A program made the translations under genes and the position numbers. 64,000 bases of DNA, from the NCBI GenBank assembly GCA_032871835.1, contig CM065298.1:78644154-78708153 (forward strand). The letters are read 5' to 3'. Origin of the DNA: Dipteronia dyeriana (lineage: Eukaryota > Streptophyta > Magnoliopsida > Sapindales > Sapindaceae). The notes under the pieces were generated by a model. It saw nothing but the letters and a program-made list of their open reading frames with translations. It did not search any database and had not been told where the DNA came from. Shown here in pieces: positions 1-12,480 of the stretch (the stretch's first letter is position 1; the number at the start of each line of letters is the position of its first letter).

Positions 1-405
1 CCCTTCGCCCTTACCTATGGGCGTACACATGCCACAAACCCATAAAGGACTACCATGTGCAGCCCATGGCTACCAAAAGGGCTGCCGTTCGCAGCCCATG
101 CCACAACAAACGTGGTTGTGTTCTCTTCGCATGCACGTTCATTGTTACGGCTTGCACGGTCCCAAACTTGTTCCAGTTGCTCCTAATTCTTCAAACCTTC
201 AAGTCTTCGATACTTGAATGTATTACAAAAGAATTTAAATAATAAAATACTGCAGGTTTTTTTTTATTAAAACAAAAAAAAAAAAACTTAGCAACTACCA
301 AGAAGGAAATTATGGCGATGATAGATCACCCTTCTTGTTACAATCCCAAAACAAAATATTTTAAAATTCTAGGACCAAAATTGAGCAATAACAAACCACA
401 TATAA

Positions 406-408
<3 letters not shown>

Positions 409-448
<40 letters not shown>
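409..448. repeat. (AT)n microsatellite
   Basis: About 40 bp of uninterrupted AT dinucleotide inside the copia-A leader fragment. The homologous leader at about 9000 has only a short AT-rich stretch here, so the tract expanded after the two copies parted. Confidence 0.95.
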
Positions 449-450
<2 letters not shown>

Positions 451-575
451 ATACATTCCAATGTAAATATATATGTGAATACCTAGAGTGTCATCTCTTT
501 CTAAAACATGTATATATACATTAAAAAGAAAAAGATTCACGAACACATACATCAATTAATCAAGGGTACAACCAA

Positions 576-589
576 GCTTTGATACCAAT
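576..589 (-). other. Primer binding site of the inverted copia-A fragment
   Basis: The minus strand reads ATTGGTATCAAAGC, one base away from the usual plant copia PBS (TGGTATCAGAGC, complementary to the 3' end of initiator tRNA-Met). It directly follows an LTR end in CA (complement of TG at 590-591), which fixes the LTR/leader border and the orientation. Confidence 0.85.
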
Positions 590-1405
590 TGTAATGAAAA
601 ATGGTTCAAAACGCAACGGAAGCATGAGAAAATTAGAAAATTAGGGTTTGCGTATATAAAAAAAAAATCCCTTTTAATAACAAGAACATTAACCCTAGAT
701 TAATTGTTGTATATAAAAAGTATCGTACCTTTTTTTTTGTGACGATTGAATTAGCTTCGAATTGAATCCACAAGATCTTCCAATAATCACGAACGTGAAT
801 CACCTAGGAGTGTGGGCTCTTTTTCTTTAAATTGTATACCTGATGATGGAAACAAACAAAATCTTCTTCTTTGTTAGTCACAATAATCCTCCAAGAGAAA
901 AACCAAGAACGTTCGGTCACTTTTGAATTATCAATCAATTTGATTAAAACTTGCGTGAACCTTGATTCAATGTTGTACACAAAACCCTTTTGATGCAAAG
1001 GATACTAGTGTACTATAAAAAACAACGTTCCCTCTTTTCTCTATGCTTTTCTTATAACAATAAAAAAAAACCAATAAAAAACAACTTCTCACATCAAAAA
1101 ATAAGGCTTGGTCAAAATTTACAAGTAGTATATATAGGAGATCAAATCCTCTCCTAAAAAGGATTTACTTGGTGGTTAAGAATCCTTTCCTTAGGTAGAT
1201 TTACTTTGTGGTTAAGAATCATTTTCTAAAAAGAATTCTATCCTACAACAAGACTCCTAACCCAACTCAAAAAGCTAAAATAGCTAAGCAAGGAGACTTG
1301 TCTAGGATTATGATAATCCAGATAGACAAGCAAGAAATCTTCCTAGAGGCAAGTGTGCCTTGGATAGGAAATTGCTTCCTAAAGGTGTGTTTGTCACATC
1401 TTGGA

Positions 1406-1820
1406 TAAGGTGTAGGTAAGTAATTCACTAGGCCTGAGGGTATAATAAGGGTGATAGCTTGGAGAGCATATCATGTGTTGATTGCTTTTGAATGTGTAAC
1501 TCTTATTCGACATAGTGGATTATAGTTTGCTGGTGGTTGTGAGATCAACCCGTGGATGTTTCCTCTTTTGAGGGTTTACCATATAAAAATCTCTTTTGTT
1601 GTTTTTAGCATTTTAATTCATTTACTTAGTTTTTTTTTATATTGCTTCAACTTTTATTTTAGTGTATTTCATATCATATTGTTGAAGTGATCATCTAGTG
1701 AATTGTTCTAAGTGTGGATTAAAATTGCTTGTGTTTTAAAAAAAGTTTAAAATTTGAGCCTACACCTATTCACCCCCCCCCTCTAGATATACTTGAATTA
1801 TAAAGATTAGGGAATTTTCA
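1406..1820 (+). repeat. LTR 3' end of SIRE-1 (partial)
   Basis: Ends in TTTTCA immediately before the PBS. It carries the poly-C block followed by TCTAG (about 1772-1785) and the ACCCGTGGATGTTT block at 1548-1561 that also occurs in the LTR of SIRE-3. The upstream part of the LTR, including the promoter, is absent. The left border is approximate. Confidence 0.7.
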
Positions 1821-1834
1821 ATTGGTATTAGAGC
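1821..1834 (+). other. Primer binding site of SIRE-1
   Basis: ATTGGTATTAGAGC, one C-to-T change from the initiator tRNA-Met-complementary site, directly after the LTR end. Confidence 0.85.
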
Positions 1835-1900
1835 GGGTGTCTAGAAGCATTTAGATAGATCCTCTTTATAGTGTTTGTTATCTTGTTTGTGTGATTAATC

Positions 1901-3450
1901 ATGATTGAGGAAGTTTATTCTTTCATGGCTTCCTATGTTGAAGGTGAGCCTGTTGACGTGGAAGATCAAAAGATCAAGGATCTTATTCAAGAAAATGAAA
2001 GGATCTCTAAGGTCAATAAGTCTCTAAATAAGAAGTTAGAAAATCATGATCTTTGCTTAAAAGAGTTTAATGATCATAAAACAAAATTCTTAATCTGGAG
2101 AAAAACTTAAATGATAGTAATCATAGATTAAGAATTTTGAAGTAAGAGATTGAGCAAAGAATTGATTTTCTTCATCATGTCAAACGAATTGAGAATGTGC
2201 TTAGAAGTAAGCATAATGAGCAAGAGAATCAAGAGAAAATGCTTAGTGACAAACTTAATGAGGCTAAGGAGTTGATTAACAAGATGTTATCTAGCTCTAA
2301 TAAAGTAAGCTCTTATTAAGGTTAGAAAGCTTCAAAATGATAAAAGAGGTTTAGGATATGTTAATGAAAAGTTTACTCCTTCAACAAACAAACCTACTTT
2401 TGTCAAAGCTAGTAGCAAATTGAATGTAGGTACGCTCTCTAACGGTAAAGCTATGGATGCTACCGGAGGTGCCTCAACATCAACAAAGAAGGTCAAAGAA
2501 AAGACTCAATAAAGCCAAAGACAACGTGAATCTTCATCAAATGTGAAAGGCAAGGCATCAAGTATTTCACACCAAAGAGGTAAAAGTGTGATAGGACAAA
2601 TGATTTGAATGCTCAAGCAAATGGTAAATCTCTCAAATTCATACCTATTTGTCATTATTGTAACATGGTTGGGCATATAAGGCCTAGATTTTTTGCTTAT
2701 ATTTGCAAGTGTAAATATGACAATCATTTGCATGATAAGTCTTTGTTGAATGGTCCTAGGAAATCATCGATGTATGGATTTAGACCTAGACCTAAAAAGA
2801 TATTTGAAAAACATGTTAAAAAGAAAGTAGTTGATGATTTTATTGTGAAACCTTGTGGTGTATCTCGCACTACTATGCATAAAAGGATAATGTTTTGTTT
2901 GACTTGTTTGAAAAAGTGACTAATAAAGTCAAATGTCAAGTCAAAGCATGCTGTTAAAAATAGTAAGAAGCATGATGTCGAGAAAATTTGGGTTAGAAAA
3001 GACTCATCTCAATGTTTGGTTGCACCATATGCACTTAGAGCCAATAGTAAAAACAAAGGCAAGGTATCTTCTCAAACTCCCACTAGTATTTCTTCTAATC
3101 CTAATGGTGTTATCTCTACATTTATTCCTATTTTTCATTTTTGCAATACTGTTAGTCATCTTAAGCCAAAATGTTATAAGTATATTGAGTATTACTGAAC
3201 AGAAAATGCAACTAGAGATAAGGAGGTTAACCTTAAATTGAAGGATGCTAGGGTGTGAGAAGTTAATAAGAATGATGTTGTTTCAAATAAAATGAATTGG
3301 ATGAAGAAGAATGTTAATCATGTGAAACTTGACAAATCATGCATTACTAGCAATGTTGGGGAGATGAGTATCAATGATTTTTGTGTTAATGCACCCAAGA
3401 CAAAATTGGTCAAGGGTGAGTGCTCTTACCATTAGTGTAAGATGCACATG
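1901..3450 (+). pseudogene. SIRE-1 gag remnant (coiled coil and decayed zinc knuckles)
   Basis: Gag forms the capsid-like particle and its zinc knuckles bind RNA. A 69-codon open stretch from 1901 is rich in Lys, Glu and Asn with a coiled-coil look; stops and frameshifts follow. A zinc-knuckle unit at about 2641-2690 reads CHYCNMVGHIRPRF, a CX2CX4HX4C box in which the last Cys is Phe. A second similar unit at about 3130-3175 (FHFCNTVSHLKPKC) has Phe for the first Cys. A 'WVRKD' stretch near 2990, typical just after the SIRE knuckle, supports the family. The usual UBN2 gag core upstream is missing, so this is only the C-terminal part. There are two knuckle-like units where SIRE-2 has one, which suggests an internal duplication. 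It cannot make functional Gag. Confidence 0.65.
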
Positions 3451-6420
3451 TGAGTTAACTTTAAGATTAGTGTCAAGTTTGAGTGACTTAGCTTGCAAAT
3501 TTTTGTTTCCATATAACTTGACATGAACTTAGCTATCTCACATATATTCACTATGACAGTAAAAATTCGTTGATTAACTTTAGAAAAGTTAAATTCTTGA
3601 AATCTATATGGTGATGAATTTTCTTAAGACTTTTAAAGAAAGTCATTTTTATATGTGTTTGAGTTGAAGTGTTTAGTCTTTATTCTCTTGGGATGACACA
3701 TCAGCAATTTGTTTTCACAAGGACAAACAAGCCAAGAGAGTTCATAAAAAGAGCAAAGTCTTTGCATTTGATGAAAAAGCTTGCTAAGGTATCTCTATGT
3801 CTTAATGCTTGCTTTCTAGCTTTTCATCTTTAGACTTTATGTTTGCATTACATCATGTACCATGTCATATTAAGTGAACTAGTATAGAATTCATATGGTT
3901 CTTATTGACATTTGCTCTTTTAAGATCTTTTAGTGATATTATTCACATTGATCTTAATCGTGATGTGTTAATTATTTGAATTCTGAGTGGCATATTTGTC
4001 AAAAATATAAGCTTCATATTCTTTGAAAACTACTCTCTTAAGAAGTAATGATCTTGATTAAATCTCTTTGTATTGCTTTTAGAGCATGTGCTTGTAAGCC
4101 ACACAAAACTTGGTTTTCAAAAATGTATTTTGCTTATCTTATATATGTTGTTGTAGTAAATTGAGTTTGATATTATGTAAGTTATGGATACACCTTTAAG
4201 TCTTATGACTAGTAAATTTAAGATGACCTATGGTTAGTATCTATTTTGCTTCAGCAACTACATAGAACTCAATGAGTACCTTCAGGGAAAGAGCTACACA
4301 AAATGGTTATGAAGCTGCCTAATGTAGAAAAGGGCTACATTAATATGAAGAGTGAAACAGTTTTGAAGTGTATATGTTTATGTTATAAAAAAAGGTCAAA
4401 AAAGTGTTGAAAAGAATCAATAAAAAAAACTTTGATTCAAAGCCTATGAAAAAAAAGGAGAAGGCTTAAAAAAGCATAGTTGAAAATTAATAAGTGCTCG
4501 GGTTGAAAAACAGAAATGGGATGACGAGCCATATGCACACACATGCTCATATGTTGAATTCTATTCTCTTTAAAGAAAAAATTTGGATGACAATCGGTTT
4601 GACCTTTTATGGAAAAGCTTAAGATAAATAGATGTGGATGTGATATGCATGTTGATTACCATATTACTCCTATACATATTTTTGAAGCAAAATTCACTCA
4701 CACACTTTTGCCTATAAAGTATTTGATGTTCTAGCAATTTTAGAAGAATTATGAGAGAGATTGAAATTCTTAGTGTATCTCTCTTAGTTTGTGGAGCTTA
4801 TTTTGTTCAATTTCTTTAAAATTGCTTGAATGTGTGATTGTGTAGATTTTGATGTGAACATTATTCTATCTTGATCTTAGATTGATCACTTAACATGGGG
4901 GAGCATAGTATGCTAGACTTGTTCTCTTTTATGATGTGTTCACATGTTTCAAGTTGATATTTGTTGGCATATTCTTTGGTTGATATAATGAATCTTGTAG
5001 GTGATATTTCATATTTCTTGATTACATGATGATTCTTTGTATTACCATATGCCTTTGTATTTTTTATCACAATTAAAGCAAGAAACTTTTTGTAATAGTT
5101 TTATGATTGTGTTTGAAATCAACTTCTCCTATTTGGGGTTGTATAGTAGTTTAGATTGCAATCAATTCCTTCATTCTTGAGGTTGAAATGAGTATAGTTG
5201 CAATGAGTTCCTCTTTATTTGGAGTCGATAGTAATTGTGGTTTTAATCAGTTCAATTGATTGTAGTTGCAAAAAAAATTCCTTTTTGCTTAGAATGATAA
5301 TAGTTGTGGTAATTAACAAATCTCTTCTTGTTTGAGGTCGATATGATTGTTGTTGATACCAATTTTTTTCATATTTGGGGTTGATATGATTGTTAATACA
5401 ATTGCTAAATTTGATAGAAATGACATATGTGCTTAAGAGTAAAATTTATGCATTTCTGATTCATTATACCTTGATGAGTTTATTGTGGTGTATAGATTAG
5501 AATAACCTTTGCTATGTTAACATGGAAGAGCAAACTAGAATCAAGGGAAAAGATAGTGAAGCTAGATTCAAGAGTTAAGAGCTTGAAAGAAACCAATTCT
5601 TCAAGCAAGGCATCCATCTCCAAACTATTTGTGAGATCAACAAATCATTCAACGTTCTTTGGTGGCACAAGTGACTAGCAAAGCTTAAGTGATCTCAAGG
5701 TATCATTTTTTTTTTATTTTTGGCTTCATTTTATGTCAAAAAGGGAGAGAAATATGATATTGTTTTAGCATATCTTTTTTTTTGTCAAGTATTGAACTTC
5801 ATATGGTATGTAATATATTTGGATGCGAAATCATTGATGGTTATGCATGTATTTAGGGGGAGCGGACTTGTATCCGTTTAAACTTAATAGCTATATTCTT
5901 GCCAAGTATATGGATATATTTTATTTTGAATATTCTTGTGCTTCAAATTTATTTTAGGTGATATCAAGAGAAGCTAGAAGCATTTCACACACACATATTT
6001 TGCTTAATGTGCTTGATTCATTAGTAATGAGAGTTTATTTTTGAGAGATTAATGAAATCTATGATTCACTCTTTGATTTTGAAAAGTTGTCATATAATTT
6101 ATCTTATTGCTTGATACGTGTGATTGTGTGATTCCCTGTGAACAAGTCTATTACTTGATCAATATGCCGGTCATATGTTAAGGAGGAGTTTAGTTTGTTT
6201 AACTTAGCTCTCTATCTGACTTGTTTACTTAATAGCTCATAATTTTTCTCATGCTTTCCTTGTCTATTCCTTGACAAAAATGGGGAGAAAATGTGTTCCT
6301 CACCATGTATTCATGTATTTTTGTCTAAAGAGGAGATTTCTTGTCTTGTTTCATGTATTTTTTTTTTGTGCATTGTATTTTTTTTGTGTCTGTTTATCTC
6401 ACCAACAATCTTCTTTGTAG
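3451..6420 (+). other. Non-coding body of SIRE-1
   Basis: No conserved coding frame is visible. The 'AAGGTATCTCT' motif near 3786 recurs in the post-pol regions of SIRE-2 (22637) and, inverted, SIRE-4 (about 61590), so this is probably the 3' untranslated region left after pol was lost. Purine-rich tracts resembling polypurine tracts lie near 5743, 5857 and 6280. A degenerate tandem array lies at 5121-5408. The 60-70-codon open frames here look like chance. Confidence 0.5.
5121..5408 (+). repeat. Degenerate tandem array, unit about 42 bp, about 6 copies
   Basis: Successive units repeat the order 'TTCCTT/TCTCCT - TATTTGGGG or variants - TTGAWATGA - TAGTTG or TTGTTG'. Examples start near 5122, 5165, 5207, 5280, 5323 and 5365. 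Units differ by several bases each, and one is longer (5207-5279). No other SIRE copy in the window has an equivalent array. Confidence 0.6.
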
Positions 6421-8857
6421 TGTTGGGATTATGCTCAATAGCAAGAGTATAATAATGTATTTGACAATCTTTTTATATTAATAAAGTGATTTCTAGTTTA
6501 ACAAATCTTATAGCATTTATAGTTTAATTATTATAATTATGAAAAGTAAATAATCATAAGGTTAAAAGACTATGGGAAAAGAAGAATTGTTCGTATATCT
6601 GGATATGTATAAGGTAGACACAATTCTTTAGTAAGTCTTGAACAATATTCACAACTTAAGATAAAGGTTGGGCGCATTTAATTTATTAAAGTTGTAGATT
6701 CTTTTGCTAGCATTTGAGTGGAATCAAATGTGTTATGATGAATTTAAAACCATCAAAGTGTGGTGTATTTGGGAAAAAGAATAGGGCACTAGGTGAATTG
6801 AATAGGATCACATTGAAATACTTTATCTAGCCATCAATGGATAAAAGTTTTCACTTGAGGACAGTCGTAGAGTCTATCTCAATCCTGAGATAAAAGATGG
6901 ACTTATGGTTACAAGTGTTATCATTTGAGCTATCAATGAGTATGATTATATAGCATAGTTTATCCTCGATAGTTGGTATACATTTGTTAATCGATAGAGG
7001 ACTTCATTTATAGATACGGACATCGTAGCTCCATTTATTAAATATGAGTAGAATATCATCGTATGGATATTTTGAGGTATTGCATATTAAATCTTAACAT
7101 TAAGTTTTCAATAGTGTCTATTGATATATGGCTTCTGGACAAGTCTAAATATCCAAGTTCAAAATGCAGTCATATGAAAAAATATGGTAACTAGGAAAGC
7201 TAAAGTCGGTCTATGAGCTCTTGGCGATTACTGGTATTCTTCACGAGGATATACTACCTCCGTTATGATTGTATAGGGTTTGAATGAGGAACATTAACTT
7301 ATTCTATCTTTATTTAAGAGTTTAATTTTAGTTATTTAGTAGAATGAACTAAAATTAAAAGATCAGACCTAAGTGAATCATTTGTTGACTGTGATTATGT
7401 TATATCTATTGGAGATTAAATTTAGATAGCCCGCCAAGATCCCCAATCCACAAGAAATTGCATGGACCACTAGATAGATTCTACCGGACTAATTTATCAG
7501 TCCATCTAGAATTGTTTTTGGATTTCGGAATCTAAAAGTTTTGGAGAGGTGCAGTCATGCGTGATCAAGACACGCGGTAACTCTTCAAGTACCTGGAATG
7601 GGCGGCCAAGGATGTGGGAATCCTAGGGCCGCCCTAATGGGGTGCGATTAGCATTCCATTAATACATCAAGACTATAATTCACACATTTTAATTAAATGG
7701 GTTGTTTAAATTATATTAATGTATTAATTTAAGGCATGTGGACTTATTTCCTTTTTAGTAAGAATAAGTTTAGTTCACTTGTAGACTTTTTATTAAAGTC
7801 CAATTGATTCGATAAAATGGAAAAACAATATATTGTCCATAAATATATGCTTGGACGGAATGGCTTAAATAATTAGCATAATTTAATGTTTTAATTAATT
7901 ATTTAATGAAATGAAAATTAATTAATTAATTAATTAATTAAAATTCAAAATCTTTTCTAAGTAGGAGATGGTCTCCTAGTGTCATACTATTGTTGGTAGC
8001 ATGATAAGTGTCAGAGACTTTATTTGATTAGTAGAAAAATAGAAAGAATTTATTTATCTAGTCAAATTATGAAGTCATTGATATCTATCAAAACTCTAAT
8101 TGACAATTGGTCAAATTAGGAAGTTTTTTTAAAAGTCACAATTAATTTATATTCAATAATTTATTATTGGATAATACACTAATGAGTTGGAATAGGGTAG
8201 AATTCCGAAAGTTTATAGGAGTCTTGGTGAAATAGAAATCCTCCTTGTGTTAGGATTTGGTCACCTATATATGTCACCATCAAGGAATTCGGCCAAGCCC
8301 TAGTGGTTTAGAGAGAGAATTCAGCCAAGGCATAGAATTTTAAGAGAGAAAATTTCAGTTATGCTCTAGGGAAAATTCGGCCAACTCATAAGAACAAAGC
8401 GTGAAGAATTCGGCCAAGCATAGAGAAAATAAGGAACATTTTTGTTTTCGATAGTGCACTAGTATCCTTTACAAAAAAAGGTTTTGTGAACAACATCGAA
8501 TCGGGTTCACACGAGTTTCAATCAATAGATTGAGAATTCACAAGTGACCAAACATTCTTCATTTTTCTCTAGCAGAATTATTATGGCTAACAAAAGAAAA
8601 AGGTTTTTGGTTTTCCATCCTTAGGTACCCAATTCAAAGAAAGGGAACCCACACTCCTAGATGATTCACGTTCGTGATTTGATTGGAAGATCTTACGAAT
8701 TCAATTCGGTGCAACATCAATCGTCACGTGAAAAAGGTAAGATACATTTTATTTATATGTTAATTAATCAAGGGTTAAGGTCCACTCTTTTAATGGAACT
8801 CTTTTATAAAATATACCAATCGATATTTTCGCTTCCGCCTCGTGTTTTTCTCCTACA
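6421..8857 (+). repeat. 5' LTR of copia-A
   Basis: Begins TGTTGGGATT and ends TCCTACA, directly before the PBS, about 2.44 kb. A TATA-like box (TATATATG, 8266-8273) followed by a leader rich in AATTCGGCCAAG repeats marks the probable promoter. The same box is found in the 3' LTR near 25990. Three or four copies of an ATTCGGCCAA phrase occur at 8288, 8325, 8378 and 8409. A (TTAA)n tract lies at about 7916-7941. Confidence 0.9.
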
Positions 8858-8871
8858 ATTGGTATCAGAGC
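8858..8871 (+). other. Primer binding site of copia-A
   Basis: ATTGGTATCAGAGC, a perfect match to the plant copia site complementary to initiator tRNA-Met, adjacent to the LTR end. Confidence 0.95.
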
Positions 8872-10204
8872 CTAGTTGTACCCTTGATTAATTGATGTAT
8901 ATATATGTGGATCTATTTTTTTATTATAAATATGTATGTTTTAGAAAGAGATGACACTCTAGGTATTCAAATATATAATTACATTGGAATGTATGGATTT
9001 ATATATGTTATTATAATGTGATTTTTTATTTCTCGATTTTGGTTCTAGAATTTCAATGTTTTTTTTTTGGATTGTAACCAGAAGGGTGGCCTATCATCGC
9101 CATAATTTCCTTCTTGGTAGTTTCTAAGTTTTTTTTTATTTTATTGTTGTAATAAAAAAAAAATGTTGTAATATATTCAAGTTTTGAAGACTTGAATAAT
9201 TGAAGAATTAAAAGTGGAGAAAGTAGCAAAAGAGTAACTCGAGGAAGCCCTGGCACACCAAGTCAACAAGCACGTGCACAACCAAGCACGTAGCTGCGCT
9301 TGTTATGGTACGACATAGCACGCCCTTGCATGGGTTGGGCTCATGCAAACGCCCATGGTGTGGCAGCAAGGGTACTGTGCACGGGGAAACCGCCCAAGGC
9401 CTTGAGCACATAAATGCTCAGACACGAGACCTTTGGACGGATGGCCTCTTGAAGACTTGCTCTCCAAGTTAGGATTAAGGTTTTTGTATTTCAAAACAAA
9501 TGTAATTTACTTGCTTTTCTAGGATGGACCAAAATTGTGGATATTTACTTTTCCATAAATGGTGCATTGTTTGTCACTGTTTAATAACATGTCATATAGA
9601 ATAGGAGGACCACTCATATATCTCTTTTGGCATGAACATGCATTGAATGGTTTAGGTAACTGGCATCTAGATAACTTGGTAAATCATTCTATGGAATTCA
9701 GTCACACGCCTTAAATAATTGAGTGGGAGAAGGTGTTTTGGAGCACCTATGGCCTCCAAGTTTAGTTGAGATTTATGTTTCGTGTGATAACCCCTTAAGG
9801 GGTATCCATGAATGGAATTTAGCAAGATACTTCTTTATAAATATAGACTAGACAATTGACTCAAACGATATCTACTCTCAAAGGAGGGATTTTCGTGATA
9901 GAATATATTAAAGGTCGTTAACTTTGTAACACACTCAATGTGATTTTATTGATATCCTCCCAAGAGTTCTTGTAATTAAAATTGCAAGCCTAAAATTTAA
10001 AATGTTTGTTGTTATGTTAACAATTAGGTGGGATCTAGTCTAACTAGTCGATGGTGTGAACTCTCAATGGAGGCGTAACATTTATGGGTGCTGGATCACC
10101 GTTGAATTTTACGATTGAATTATTTTATTTTATTCAAGATAAATATTCGAAAGTTCTTTATAGTGATTGTTTACTTATATAATTTTTGTTATTATTCAGA
10201 AATC
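8872..10204 (+). other. copia-A untranslated leader
   Basis: 1.3 kb between PBS and gag with no conserved coding frame. The first part (to about 9480) is the region shared, inverted, with 1-575. A GC-richer segment at 9250-9440 contains repeated CACGTGC/CGCCCATG-like words that correspond to similar words at 1-130. The 60-70-codon minus-strand frames here are not conserved between the two copies and are taken as chance. Confidence 0.7.
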
Positions 10205-10990
10205 ATGACCTCATCCCTAATCAACAATCTAAAAGATAATACTTTAACTAGTGATAATTATGTCACATGGAAAAGGAAAATTGGGTTGTTGCTGCAAGCT
10301 GAAATGCATAAGTTGGTTTTGTGTAACCCTAAACCACCAACTCCTACTAAAGAATATATTGAGAAGCAAAAAGATGAGTATCAACAGTGGAAGGCCTCAA
10401 ACGCGATGGCCAAATGTTACGTTATGGCCATCATCTCCAATGTGTTGCAACAACACAAAGGAATGAAGAATGCTGCTGATATACTGATGTCTCTAGAGGA
10501 GATGTTTGCTATGAAGTCTAGGATGACTAAGAGATAGGCAGTGACTGCTTTCAGGAATCTTTTGATGAAACCTGGATAGGCTGTGAAGATCACATAATGA
10601 AAGTCATATCACATCTCAACATTGCTAAACTCAATGGTGTTGAGATAGGTAGTGAGACAAAAATTGACATGAATGTCAACTCACTAACGGATTCCTTTGA
10701 TCAGTTCAAGTTGGACTACACCTTGAACAATAAGGAATACACCTTGTAAGGCCTGATGTGAGGTGTTCAAAGTGTCAAGAAAATCCTTGTGAAAGGCAAG
10801 GGTAAAGACATTCATACAGTGGTAAAGTTGCTAATGTTAAGACCCGTAAGAAGGTCAAGAAAGAACAGAAGAAAAAGCAACTTGGGCTTACCAAAATGGA
10901 GACCAAGAAAGTAACCAAGATCAAAGGAAAGTGTTTCCTTTATGGTGAAAAGGACATTGGAAAAGAAATTGCCCAAATTCTCTGAACAAG
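10205..10990 (+). pseudogene. copia-A gag remnant
   Basis: Starts MTSSLINNLKDN with the copia Gag signature 'DNYVTWKRKI' about 15 residues in, followed by a helical UBN2-type region. The frame is open for 110 codons to a stop at 10536, after which several stops and frame changes follow. Near 10930-10975 the residues KGKCFLYGEKDIGKE correspond to a gag zinc knuckle of the CX2CX4HX4C type in which the second Cys, the His and the last Cys are lost. The start is chosen because it begins the UBN2-like homology; a longer upstream extension would be leader sequence. Gag would assemble the virus-like particle; this copy cannot. Confidence 0.8.
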
Positions 10991-10999
10991 AAGGGAGAA

Positions 11000-12480
11000 G
11001 GTAATATTAATTATCTTGAAACATGTTTTCTATCTAATTCTATAGATTCTTGGATCATAGACTCTGGAGCCACTAAATGCGTTTGTTATTTTTTATAAAG
11101 GTTCAAGGAAAAGAAAAGGATTAATGAGAAAGAGTTTAACTTTCATTTAGGCAATAGAGCGTTGGTGTCTGCCAGTGCAAGGGGAGATATTAGAGTTAAT
11201 CTTGATTCTAGTAGACATTTAGATTTGATATACGTTTATTATGTACCTCAATTCAAGAGGAATTTAATTTCAGTTTCTTGTTTAAATAAATTTGGATATT
11301 CAGTTACTTTTAATAAAGGTTTTATTATTAATAGGAATAACAAATTTATTTGCAAAGGTAAATTGGAAAAAGGTTTATTCTATTTGCATTGAAATATCTC
11401 TCACTTGTTAGATACGGAATTAACGGAACTTAATCATAAAAGAATAAAATTATCAAAAGATGAAACATACGTCTGGCATTTACGCCTAGGTCATATTAAC
11501 CTTCATAGGATCAAAAGATTGGTTAGTAACGGACCTTTAAGTGACTTAAAGGTCGATGATCTACCAACTTGTGAATCTTGTTTGGAAGGCAAGATGACCA
11601 AAAGGTCGTTCACGACCAAAGGCACAAGAGCCACTGAATGTTTAGGATTAATACACACTGATGTATGTGTTACTATTAGCATTCAAGCTAGAGGTGGATA
11701 TGAGTACTTTATCACTTTAAATGATGATTACTCGAGATTTATCTATGTGTATCTAATGATACATATGTTGGATGCTTTTGACATGTTCAAAGCATTTAAA
11801 GCTAAAGTAGAAAATTAGCTTGAGAAACACATAAAAATCTTAAGGTCTGATCTTGGTAGAGAATATCTATCTGGTGAGTTTCAGCAATATATTATTGATA
11901 ATGGGATAATTTCTCATTTTTATGTGTTAGGTAATCCTCAACAAAATGGGACGGTAGAAAGGAGCAATAAAACTCTTTTGGACATGGTTAGGTCTACATT
12001 GAATTATTTAACGATTCCTAATTTTTTTAGGGATATGCTTTACAAATTTCTATGTACATTTTAAATGATGTACCATCCAAAACGGTTCCTCAAACACCGC
12101 ATGAGTTGTGGACTGGGTGAAAGCCTAGTTTACAACACTTAAGAATATTTGGATGTCCTGCACATGTTTTAAAAGGAAGGATAAAAAAGATGGAGTTCCA
12201 TTTAGAAACATGCAGATTTGTAAGGTATCCAAAAGGAACTAAAAGATATTACTTCTATAGTCCTTCAGATCTTCAAGTATTTGTTTCAACAAATGCTAAA
12301 CTTCTGAAAAAAGGTTGTATGAATGATTTTGTGCCTAAGAGTAGAATTGTCCTGAATAAGCTTTTAAGAGATACAATTCCACAAGAGGTTTCACAGCCTA
12401 TCCCAATTATATGTTCCACACCAACATAAGATCAACAACCTACCATTCCTCATTGTAGTGGGAGGGTTAGTAGACAACTC
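11000..12480 (+). pseudogene. copia-A pol, protease and integrase part
   Basis: The protease motif DSGAT is present near 11062 (SWIIDSGAT), so the catalytic Asp is intact, but a stop follows within 10 codons. The GAG-pre-integrase segment and the integrase zinc-binding HHCC box are readable at 11466-11600 (WHLRLGHINLHRI then CESC). The DDE core is partly visible: Asp in HTDVC near 11660, Asp in SDLGREY near 11850 and Glu in GTVERSNK near 11955. A stop at 11816 and more downstream break it. The block from 12190 to 12430 is the integrase C-terminal part and linker. The reading frame changes at least three times. Confidence 0.85.

Larger units (their letters stand above)
1..1405 (-). mobile_element. 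copia-A family fragment (LTR end plus leader), inverted
   Basis: Read on the minus strand, this stretch matches the LTR end and leader of the copia-A element at about 8000-9480, including the PBS, the phrase about a wheat-type 'hairpin-free' leader and the text around the 5-bp motif ACCCTTGATTAATTG next to the PBS. The LTR part lies at 590 to about 1405 and the leader at 1-575, running off the left edge of the window. Similarity to the other copy is clear to about 1240 and patchy beyond, so the right border is approximate. There is no coding capacity. It is a separate, older insertion of the same family in opposite orientation. Confidence 0.75.
1406..6420 (+). mobile_element. SIRE-1: decayed SIRE/Maximus-type Ty1/copia remnant
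   Basis: The parts, in order, are an LTR 3' end ending in a poly-C/TCTAG stretch, a PBS, a gag remnant with two decayed zinc-knuckle regions, and almost 3 kb of non-coding sequence with SIRE-like 3' features (a 'AAGGTATCTCT' motif shared with the post-pol regions of SIRE-2 and SIRE-4, and several A/G-rich tracts). No integrase, reverse transcriptase or RNase H can be read, so pol has been deleted. The 5' part of the LTR is missing, next to the inverted copia-A fragment. The right side is cut by the insertion of copia-A at 6421. Confidence 0.7.

Noticed and set aside
1..20. CCCTTCGCCCTT at the window start resembles a TA-cloning vector junction
   Set aside because: Only about nine bases agree, the window is an arbitrary cut, and the following sequence matches the copia-A leader family, so chance is more likely than vector.
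409..448. AT-rich tract as a possible replication origin
   Set aside because: Simple dinucleotide microsatellite inside a retroelement leader; no other sign of an origin.
4861..5070. A 69-codon minus-strand frame in SIRE-1
   Set aside because: No family features, in non-coding AT-rich DNA; length is within chance expectation.
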